Of a stretch of 12,612 nt of DNA, positions 1-7,070 are shown piece after piece (the stretch's first letter is position 1; every line of letters begins with the position of its first letter). The position numbers and the translations under genes were made by a program. The notes under the pieces are model-generated. The model searched no databases, was not told the DNA's origin, and worked only from the letters and a program-made list of their open reading frames with translations. The stretch is from an uncultured Catenibacterium sp. (GTDB taxonomy: Bacteria > Bacillota_I > Bacilli_A > Erysipelotrichales > Coprobacillaceae). The DNA is taken from positions 1-12,612 of the forward strand of contig CAAFPB010000316.1 of the NCBI GenBank assembly GCA_900764725.1. Direction: 5' to 3'.

Positions 1-40
1 ACTGCTGTATGGTGAATAACTTTTTTTGATGGGATATAAC

Positions 41-100
41 GAAAAAGAGCTGTAACGCTCAAGGTAGTAGTAAATACTATCTAGTCGTTACAGCCTCTTC
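41..100 (-). terminator. Probable rho-independent terminator of the purA-guaA operon
   Basis: Read on the minus strand, CTGTAACG (plus 86-93) pairs perfectly with CGTTACAG (plus 50-57). The stem can be extended by GAAGAG pairing with CTCTTT around a one-base bulge. The stem is followed by a CTCTTTTTC U-tract. It starts 7 bases after the guaA stop codon, so it most likely ends the purA-guaA transcript. The loop is unusually long (28 nt) and holds a small inner TAGT/ACTA stem. The plus-strand reading lacks a comparable T run, so the element is probably one-directional. Confidence 0.65.
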
Positions 101-106
101 TAATAG

Positions 107-1651
107 TTATTCGAATTCAATAGTTCCAGGTGGCTTAGATGTAATATCATACATTACTCTATTGACACCACGTACTTCATTAATGATTCTATTCATAGTC
201 TTATTTAATACTTCATAAGGGATTTCAGCTGCTTCTGCAGTCATGAAATCAATAGTATTAACTGCTCTTAATGCAACAGCATAGTCATAAGTTCTTTCAT
301 CACCCATAACACCTACTGACTGCATATTAGTTAATGCTGCAAAGTACTGACCGATAGAACGATCTAATCCAGCATTCGCAATTTCTTCTCTATAAATCGC
401 ATCTGCATCCTGTACCATACGTACCTTTTCTGCAGTGACTTCACCAATGATTCTAATACCAAGACCTGGTCCTGGGAATGGCTGTCTGAATACTAAATAT
501 TCAGGAATTCCAAGTTCAAGACCTACTTTTCTTACTTCATCCTTGAATAAGTCTCTTAATGGTTCAATGATTTCTTTGAAATCTACACAATCAGGTAATC
601 CACCAACATTGTGGTGAGACTTGATGACTGCAGATTCTCCTCCAAGACCGCTTTCTACAACGTCTGGATAAATAGTACCCTGTACTAAGAAATCAACGGC
701 ACCAATCTTCTTTGCTTCTTCTTCAAAGACTCTGATGAATTCTTCACCGATGATTTTTCTCTTGCTTTCAGGTTCAGTTACACCTTTAAGCTTTTCATAA
801 TATCTTTCCTGTGCATTCACTCTGATGAAGTTTAAGTCATAGCTGCCATCTTTACCAAATACAGCTTCTACTTCATCACCTTCGTTTTTACGAAGTAAGC
901 CATGGTCTACAAATACACAAGTTAACTGATTTCCAATAGCCTTAGATAATAAGACTGCTGCAACAGATGAGTCAACACCTCCTGATAAAGCACATAATAC
1001 TTTACCATCGCCAACTTTTTCTCTGATTGCTTTAATAGATTCTTCTACGAAAGAATCCATTTTCCAGTCACCAGAACATCCACATACATCGATTACGAAG
1101 TTTCTTAACATCTTCTTACCTTCTGCTGTATGTAATACTTCTGGATGGAACTGAATACCATAAAGGTTCTTTTCTCTGTTTTCACATGCTGCAACTGGAC
1201 ATTCATCAGAATGTGCTACAGATTTGAAACCAGGCGCTAAAGCTGAAATATAGTCATTATGACTCATCCAGCATACTGTCTTTTCAGATACATTTGAAAA
1301 TAATGGTGAAGTTGTATCAACAACGATTTCTGTCTTACCATATTCTCTAGTAGGTGCAGCTTCTACATTTCCACCTAATACATACTGCATTAGCTGAGCA
1401 CCATAACATAAGCCAAGTACTGGAACACCACATTCGAAAAGTTCTTTTTCACATGTAGCAGCTCCTTCTTCGTAGCAGCTATTAGGACCACCAGTTAAGA
1501 TGATTCCCTTAGGGTTGAGTTCTTTGATTTTCTGCATTGCAACTTTATATGAATAGATTTCACAATATACATTGCTTTCACGAACTCTACGCGCTACGAG
1601 CTGGTTGTATTGGCCACCAAAATCAATAACCAGTACTAATTCTCTCTTCAT
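107..1651 (-). CDS. guaA: GMP synthase (glutamine-hydrolysing)
   Basis: Converts XMP to GMP using ATP and ammonia released from glutamine, the last step of guanine nucleotide synthesis in the cytosol. At 514 residues it has the usual length of single-chain GuaA. The class I glutamine amidotransferase domain fills about residues 1-190, with nucleophile Cys82 in GLCYGAQ and His169/Glu171 in FHPEV. The ATP pyrophosphatase domain follows, with P-loop SGGVDSS at 223-229. The C-terminal dimerisation part carries [15 protein letters not shown] and the typical end [13 protein letters not shown]. Start ATG at 1649-1651 is preceded by AAAGGAG five bases upstream. It lies 24 bases downstream of purA with no promoter or terminator between them, so the two are probably co-transcribed. 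No guaB (IMP dehydrogenase) is visible next to it. Identification is secure from the motifs alone. Confidence 0.98.
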   Translation of the reverse strand: MKRELVLVIDFGGQYNQLVARRVRESNVYCEIYSYKVAMQKIKELNPKGIILTGGPNSCYEEGAATCEKELFECGVPVLGLCYGAQLMQYVLGGNVEAAPTREYGKTEIVVDTTSPLFSNVSEKTVCWMSHNDYISALAPGFKSVAHSDECPVAACENREKNLYGIQFHPEVLHTAEGKKMLRNFVIDVCGCSGDWKMDSFVEESIKAIREKVGDGKVLCALSGGVDSSVAAVLLSKAIGNQLTCVFVDHGLLRKNEGDEVEAVFGKDGSYDLNFIRVNAQERYYEKLKGVTEPESKRKIIGEEFIRVFEEEAKKIGAVDFLVQGTIYPDVVESGLGGESAVIKSHHNVGGLPDCVDFKEIIEPLRDLFKDEVRKVGLELGIPEYLVFRQPFPGPGLGIRIIGEVTAEKVRMVQDADAIYREEIANAGLDRSIGQYFAALTNMQSVGVMGDERTYDYAVALRAVNTIDFMTAEAAEIPYEVLNKTMNRIINEVRGVNRVMYDITSKPPGTIEFE

Positions 1652-1675
1652 AACTTCTCCTTTACTACTTATTTA

Positions 1676-2944
<1,269 letters not shown>

Positions 2945-2980
2945 TTATGTTCATCCTTTCTTTCATTAAAATACAACTCT

Positions 2981-3009
2981 ATTATAGAGGATAAAGAACG
3001 TGATGTAAA
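2981..3009 (-). promoter_or_regulatory. Sigma-A-type promoter of purA-guaA
   Basis: On the minus strand TTTACA (plus 3004-3009) is separated by exactly 17 bases from a perfect TATAAT (plus 2981-2986). This predicts transcription start near 2974 and a leader of about 30 nt. The -10 sits in the centre of a 13-bp perfect palindrome, CTCTAT-T-ATAGAG (2977-2989), which could be an operator or chance. The promoter is divergent from that of the neighbouring plus-strand gene within a 136-base intergenic region. Confidence 0.8.
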
Positions 3010-3050
3010 ACATAAAACTGTCGTTAAATCAATGAAATTATGTGAATAAG

Positions 3051-3059
3051 TGCTATAAT
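3051..3059 (+). promoter_or_regulatory. Extended -10 promoter of the hydrolase-like gene
   Basis: TGCTATAAT at 3051-3059 is an extended -10 element (TG, one base, perfect TATAAT). No good -35 is visible 16-18 bases upstream, which is acceptable for an extended -10 promoter. The predicted transcription start is about 3066, giving a leader of only about 15 nt that contains the ribosome binding site. Confidence 0.65.
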
Positions 3060-3082
3060 CAAATCACACGAGGTGATTTGAT
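3058..3082. repeat. Perfect 10-bp-arm inverted repeat over the hydrolase start region
   Basis: ATCAAATCAC (3058-3067) and GTGATTTGAT (3073-3082) are perfect inverted repeats separated by ACGAG. The element begins in the last two bases of the -10, covers the predicted transcription start, contains the ribosome binding site AGGTGAT and ends in the first two bases of the ATG. It could be a DNA operator for a dimeric repressor. In a transcript starting further upstream it could form a hairpin that hides the ribosome binding site. A transcript starting near 3066 would lack most of the left arm, which favours the operator reading. The role is inferred; the symmetry is directly visible. Confidence 0.6.
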
Positions 3083-3644
3083 GAAAAAACTAGCAGTTCT
3101 ATTTCCTGGAATCGGTTATCATTGCGATAAACCACTTCTTTATTACTCTAAAAAATACCTTAAAGCCTATGGGTATGAGATCATTGAAGTGAATTATAAA
3201 CACTTCCCTCATATAAAAGATAAAGATGAATTAATTAGACAGGCAGAAGATATTGGTTATGCGCAGGCTGAAGAAATTCTAAAAGATATTCCATTTTCTA
3301 CTTATGATGAAATCCTATTTGTATCAAAAAGTATTGGTACTGCCATTAGTGCACGCTATAATGAGGAACATCATATCAATGCGTATTCTATTTATTTCAC
3401 ACCACTTGTTGCGACTTTTAAGTATAACTTAAATGGTATTGCCTTCCATGGTACAAGTGATCCCTGGGCCAAGACGAATCTCATTCAATGTGCATGTGAT
3501 GAGGCACATATTCCACTTATTCTCTATCGTGATGCCAATCACTCATTAGAGTGCGGAGATGTGCTTGTTGATATTTCTAATCTTCATGACATCTTTTTAC
3601 ATGTCATAGAAGCAATTCAAACAGTTTATCCTCTAGAGGGGTAA
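3081..3644 (+). CDS. Small alpha/beta-hydrolase-like protein, substrate unknown
   Basis: A predicted soluble 187-residue protein and the only plus-strand gene here. It looks like a compact alpha/beta-hydrolase fold. It has an N-terminal beta strand KKLAVLFPG, a nucleophile-elbow-like SKSIGT with candidate nucleophile Ser84 after strand EILFVS, candidate acid Asp127 in HGTSDPW, and candidate His154 in DANHSLE near the C-terminus. The Ser-Asp-His order and spacing match the fold, but the elbow is SxSxG rather than the classical GxSxG. No signal peptide or membrane segment is visible. The start at ATG 3081 was chosen because AGGTGAT lies just upstream. An in-frame GTG at 3042 would place the start upstream of the -10 and the predicted transcription start. 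It is transcribed divergently from purA and convergently with the CinA-like gene, overlapping that gene by 12 bases at the 3' ends. Substrate and pathway are not recognisable from sequence. Confidence 0.8.
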   Translation: MKKLAVLFPGIGYHCDKPLLYYSKKYLKAYGYEIIEVNYKHFPHIKDKDELIRQAEDIGYAQAEEILKDIPFSTYDEILFVSKSIGTAISARYNEEHHINAYSIYFTPLVATFKYNLNGIAFHGTSDPWAKTNLIQCACDEAHIPLILYRDANHSLECGDVLVDISNLHDIFLHVIEAIQTVYPLEG

Positions 3645-3654
3645 ACTGTTTTTT
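3619..3654 (+). terminator. Rho-independent terminator of the hydrolase-like gene, shared with the convergent gene end
   Basis: AAACAGTTTA (3619-3628) pairs perfectly with TAAACTGTTT (3642-3651). The inner bases (TCC against GGG/GGA, with CCTCTAGAGG) extend the stem, and a TTTTTT run follows at 3649-3654. The TAA stop of the hydrolase gene (3642-3644) and the TAG stop of the opposite CinA-like gene (3633-3635) both lie inside the hairpin. On the minus strand the stem ends in TTTG, so it could act weakly for the CinA-like transcript as well. Confidence 0.8.
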
Positions 3655-4682
3655 AGATAACGATAAAGATAAAGCTGTAGTTTGCTTGTTAAACGGTTCA
3701 TTGAGAGATGATAATCCTTCAACATACCATCTGTGAATCCTTTATCGTTATTCACATGGATAGTGACCTGATCGCCTAAAGAAACATGCTCAACCTTAGA
3801 ATAAATAACTAAGTCAGCATCTTCTTTGATATAAGGTTTAAACCATGTGGGGACATCTATATCCCCTATAAATTTAATAGGGACCATAATGTCTTTGAGG
3901 GCTTTTTCAATAGAACCTTCTGGAATCAGATAGCCGTTTAAGATGGTTTCTATCTCATTCCTCATTGGAGTCATATGTTCATAAGCTTCTTCTTTTGTTT
4001 TGGCTTTAGTCGCAATACGTACTCTTACATAACCTTCTCCTGCATACATTGCAAGAGTAACATCTGTTTGTTTATATTGCGTTTCTGTGAGTTTTTCATC
4101 AATCATGCTTTCTCCAATACCCATGACAAGATAATCTTTTGTATAGATTTGTTCCTGACGGTATTGTTCAAGATAAGGTTTAAGAGAATGTTCTACAACA
4201 TAATTGAATTCCTTAGGTGGACCAGGAAGATTGATAATCATCTTATCATCCTTGCTCATCACACAGCCATTGGCTGTTCCTACATCATTTTCCAATATAT
4301 AAGCATTTTCCGGGAAATAAGCCTGTTTGAAGTTGTTATCAGACACAACATCTAGTCCTGTCACAAAGCGACATTTTTCATCTACTTTACGGGCTTCTTC
4401 TTCGTTATAGACAAGTTCTAGTCCTAAATACTCTGCAGAGAGTTCTTTAGTGAGATCATCTTGAGTAGGACCAAGTCCTGCAGTAGTGATGACACAATCA
4501 GCCCCTCTTTTAAAAGCGATATCTAAACATTCTAATAGACGCTGGGGGTTATCACCGACTGTTGTTTGATGATAAATATTAAAACCTAATTCTTTACACA
4601 TCTTAAAGAGTACCGGAGCTTCTGTGTTGATGATTTCACCAAGAAGAAGTTCAGTCCCTACATTAATCACTTCTACATTCAT
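3633..4682 (-). CDS. CinA-like MoaB/MogA-fold protein lacking a recognisable amidase domain
   Basis: A 349-residue protein. Residues 1-170 form the MoaB/MogA-type (molybdopterin-binding-like) domain typical of the CinA N-terminus: GTELLLGEIINTE (9-21), TTAGLGPTQDDLTKE (66-80), GTANG (135-139) and LPGPPKEF (152-159). Residues about 183-250 match the CinA middle KH-like domain (GIGESMIDEKL, then YVRVRIATKA). Full CinA proteins are near 410-420 residues and end in a nicotinamide-nucleotide amidase domain with a TAESCTGG-type motif. Here the last 95 or so residues show no such motif. They look like a short, divergent remnant or replacement. The N-terminal domain of full CinA proteins has ADP-ribose pyrophosphatase activity; whether this protein keeps it cannot be told from sequence. 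The ATG at 4680-4682 overlaps the upstream acetyltransferase stop as ATGA, with GGAG just upstream, which suggests coupled translation. Confidence 0.85.
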   Translation of the reverse strand: MNVEVINVGTELLLGEIINTEAPVLFKMCKELGFNIYHQTTVGDNPQRLLECLDIAFKRGADCVITTAGLGPTQDDLTKELSAEYLGLELVYNEEEARKVDEKCRFVTGLDVVSDNNFKQAYFPENAYILENDVGTANGCVMSKDDKMIINLPGPPKEFNYVVEHSLKPYLEQYRQEQIYTKDYLVMGIGESMIDEKLTETQYKQTDVTLAMYAGEGYVRVRIATKAKTKEEAYEHMTPMRNEIETILNGYLIPEGSIEKALKDIMVPIKFIGDIDVPTWFKPYIKEDADLVIYSKVEHVSLGDQVTIHVNNDKGFTDGMLKDYHLSMNRLTSKLQLYLYRYLKNSLPL

Positions 4683-5158
4683 ATCTCCAGATACATATCA
4701 TTCCATTTTGCTTCTCCATGAGTAGAAGAAGAGACACCTAGATGCTCGTATCCAAAGCTTTCATAAAAACCAATTAAATGATCTTTACAAGTGAGAAATA
4801 TTCCTTTTTTATTTCTTTCTTTCGCAAGAGAGATATAACCATTCATTAGTTTATGTGCTAAACCTTGATGTTGATAATCAGGATGGACATCTAAACCAAA
4901 GACTGTCATATAATCACCACTAGGATCATGTAATGAAGCATCTTCATAGAAAGCATCTGGTAAGCCTTTAATAGTCGATGTATTCCCATTAATAAAGCCA
5001 ATGACATCTTTGTCTTCTAATACAAGAAAGTTCTCTGAGAAGGCATTAAAACGTTCTTTAAACTGTTCATATGTTGCTGCTTCTGCTTTAGGAAAACAAA
5101 GAGATTCAATATGAGAGATAGCTTCTATATCATCTATAGTTGCTTGTCTTAATATCAC
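4679..5158 (-). CDS. GNAT-family acetyltransferase, AANAT-like
   Basis: A 159-residue acetyl-CoA-dependent N-acetyltransferase. The N-terminus ILRQATIDDIEAISHIE is the usual first strand and helix of GNAT proteins. The acetyl-CoA pyrophosphate loop is QHQGLA at 96-101, inside LDVHPDYQHQGLAHKLM. The later part, CKDHLIGFYESFGY (124-137) followed by GVSSSTHG and WNDM, resembles bacterial relatives of arylalkylamine N-acetyltransferase, so a small amine substrate is plausible but unproven. The start is GTG at 5156-5158, preceded by AAAGGAGG at eight bases; no nearby in-frame ATG competes. It is the first gene of a two-gene unit with the CinA-like gene (ATGA overlap of 4 bases). Confidence is high for the family and low for the substrate. 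Confidence 0.9.
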   Translation of the reverse strand: MILRQATIDDIEAISHIESLCFPKAEAATYEQFKERFNAFSENFLVLEDKDVIGFINGNTSTIKGLPDAFYEDASLHDPSGDYMTVFGLDVHPDYQHQGLAHKLMNGYISLAKERNKKGIFLTCKDHLIGFYESFGYEHLGVSSSTHGEAKWNDMYLEI

Positions 5159-5189
5159 GATATGTTCCTCCTTTCAAAATATTTTTTGT

Positions 5190-5218
5190 ATCTTATACAA
5201 AAAAGACTTGATAGTCAA
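5190..5218 (-). promoter_or_regulatory. Possible promoter of the acetyltransferase-CinA-like unit, overlapping a terminator
   Basis: On the minus strand TTGACT (plus 5213-5218) is followed after 17 bases by TAAGAT (plus 5190-5195); an alternative -10 TATAAG lies at 15 bases spacing. The -35 sits inside the hairpin that ends the upstream ABC operon. The -35 is close to consensus while the -10 is mediocre, so this remains a candidate only. Confidence 0.4.
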
Positions 5219-5230
5219 GAGACTATCAAG
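5199..5230 (-). terminator. Rho-independent terminator of the marR-ABC exporter operon
   Basis: On the minus strand CTTGATAGTC (plus 5221-5230) and GACTATCAAG (plus 5207-5216) form a perfect 10-bp stem with loop TCTT, followed by TCTTTTTTG. It begins 4 bases after the stop codon of the second ABC subunit. On the plus strand the same stem is followed by CTTTTTATT, so it could also stop transcription coming the other way. Confidence 0.92.
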
Positions 5231-5234
5231 CTTT

Positions 5235-7070
5235 TTATTCGCCATTTTCAAATTGTGAACGATAAAGTGTGGCATAGAAACCATTTTCTTTAAGTAATCC
5301 TTCATGATTACCGATTTCTACGATATCACCATCACGCATAACGATGATTGTATCAGCATCTCTAATAGTAGAAAGACGATGCGCAATAACGAATGATGTT
5401 CTATTCTTCATTAATTCGTCCATACCCTGCTGAATAAGAACTTCTGTTCTTGTATCAACAGATGATGTGGCTTCATCAAGAATAAGAATCTTAGGATCTT
5501 TTAAGAAGGCACGGGCAATCGTTAATAACTGCTTCTGACCAGCACTGATATTAGAAGATTCTTCGTTGATCATAGTATTATAGCCATCAGATAATGTATG
5601 AATAAAATGATCTACATGAGCACTCTGACATGCTTTTTTCACTTCTTCATCTGTCGCATCTAATCGACCATATTTCAAGTTATCCATGATTGTACCATTA
5701 AATAACCATGTATCCTGTAATACCATACCAAATAATGAACGCAAATCACTACGTTTCATTTGAGTAATATCTTCACCATCTATCATGATAGAACCACCAT
5801 TAAGTTCATAGAAACGCATAAGTAACTTAATAATAGTTGTTTTACCTGCACCGGTAGGACCTACAATAGCCACCTTCTGACCTGCATGAACATGGAGTGA
5901 GAAGTCGTTGATGATAATCTTATCTTGATTATAACCAAAGTGAACATCAGCGAATGTCACAGCACCCTTCATATTCTGTACTTCTTCAGTTGTAAGAGTG
6001 GCTGAATCTTCTGTCAATTCTTCTTCCTCTAAGAATTCAAAAACACGTTCTGCAGCTGCACCAGTACTCTGTAATAAGTTAGCGGCTTGTGCAATCTGTG
6101 AAATTGGCTGGTTAAACTGTCTGACATACTGGATAAATGCCTGGATATCACCAATAGTGATTGTTTTAGAACCCGCTAAAATACCACCGATAATACAAAC
6201 ACCGACATAACCGATATTACCGATAAAGTTACTAATAGGCATCATAAGTGATCCAAAGAACTGTGATTTCCATGCAGATGTATAAAGTGATTCATTGTAC
6301 TTTTCAAACTGTTCTACAGATTTTTCTTCACCATTGAAGGCTTTGACTACCTGATGTCCACCATACATTTCTTCAATATGACCATTAACATCACCTAGTG
6401 AGTTCTGCTGTTGTGTGAAGTATTTCTGTGAATGTTTCATGACTAAACTCATTGAAATCATTGAAACAGGTAAAACTACAACCGCAATTAAAGTCATCTG
6501 CCAGCTGATTGTCAACATCATAATAAAGATACCCACAAGAGTGACTACGTTAGAAATTAATGAAGATAAAGATTGGTTCAATGACTGAGCAATTGTATCA
6601 ATATCATTTGTTACACGAGAGAGAATATCACCACTTGTATGCTTATCAAAATAAGAAAGTGGTAAACGGTTCATCTTTTCAGAAATATCTTTTCTAAGTG
6701 AGAAGGCAGCATCCTGTGATACACCAGAGATGATCCAGCTCATGACATAACTAAAGAGTGAGCTTGCTGCATATAATACTACAAGAATCAATAAAATCTT
6801 AATAATATAATTAAAATCAATACCACCAGTATTGGCAACTTTTGCCATGATACCTTCTGATAATTTATCTGTTGCTTTCGCAAGAATTTTAGGCCCTACA
6901 ATATTAAAGATAGTAGAACATACTGCAAATACCATAACCACACCAATCTTGAAATGATATGGTTTTAAGTATGCCAATAACTTCTTTAATGTACCACCTA
7001 AGTCCTTGGCTTTTTCATTATTACCACGGCCTCTGCCCATACCCATTGGAGCGCGACGATTTTTATTCAT
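5235..7070 (-). CDS. Heterodimeric ABC exporter subunit with the canonical catalytic glutamate
   Basis: A 611-residue half-transporter of the type IV ABC exporter fold (TM287/288, BmrCD and EfrCD class), expected to work in the inner membrane with the product of the upstream gene. A Gly/Arg/Met-rich cytosolic tail (1-20) precedes six predicted membrane helices, roughly 41-60, 88-115, 170-188, 191-210, 275-300 and a weaker sixth near 308-335. The nucleotide-binding domain has Walker A GPTGAGKTT (404-412), Q-loop Gln452, signature ISAGQ (508-512, not the classical SGGQ), Walker B ILILD ending at Asp532, catalytic Glu533 and H-switch His564. The altered signature would pair with the partner's degenerate Walker B, so one ATP site is probably weak. 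The start ATG at 7068-7070 overlaps the upstream stop by 8 bases and has AAAGGAGG nine bases upstream. The cargo cannot be read from sequence; drug or peptide export is typical. Confidence 0.95.
   Translation of the reverse strand: MNKNRRAPMGMGRGRGNNEKAKDLGGTLKKLLAYLKPYHFKIGVVMVFAVCSTIFNIVGPKILAKATDKLSEGIMAKVANTGGIDFNYIIKILLILVVLYAASSLFSYVMSWIISGVSQDAAFSLRKDISEKMNRLPLSYFDKHTSGDILSRVTNDIDTIAQSLNQSLSSLISNVVTLVGIFIMMLTISWQMTLIAVVVLPVSMISMSLVMKHSQKYFTQQQNSLGDVNGHIEEMYGGHQVVKAFNGEEKSVEQFEKYNESLYTSAWKSQFFGSLMMPISNFIGNIGYVGVCIIGGILAGSKTITIGDIQAFIQYVRQFNQPISQIAQAANLLQSTGAAAERVFEFLEEEELTEDSATLTTEEVQNMKGAVTFADVHFGYNQDKIIINDFSLHVHAGQKVAIVGPTGAGKTTIIKLLMRFYELNGGSIMIDGEDITQMKRSDLRSLFGMVLQDTWLFNGTIMDNLKYGRLDATDEEVKKACQSAHVDHFIHTLSDGYNTMINEESSNISAGQKQLLTIARAFLKDPKILILDEATSSVDTRTEVLIQQGMDELMKNRTSFVIAHRLSTIRDADTIIVMRDGDIVEIGNHEGLLKENGFYATLYRSQFENGE

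Noticed and set aside
3042..3080. Longer form of the hydrolase-like gene starting at GTG 3042
   Set aside because: This start lies upstream of the -10 element and the predicted transcription start, and has no ribosome binding site. ATG 3081 has AGGTGAT just upstream.
2945..3080. Purine riboswitch or T-box leader in front of purA
   Set aside because: A near-consensus promoter lies about 30 nt from the start codon, leaving no room for such a structure.
3975..4355. Plus-strand open frame inside the CinA-like gene
   Set aside because: It lies wholly within a convincing coding sequence on the other strand and its product looks like no protein family.
3633..4682. CinA-like gene as a frameshifted pseudogene
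   Set aside because: The frame is intact and ends in a normal overlap with a convergent gene, and no amidase-domain coding was seen beyond the stop. A divergent short form is more likely.
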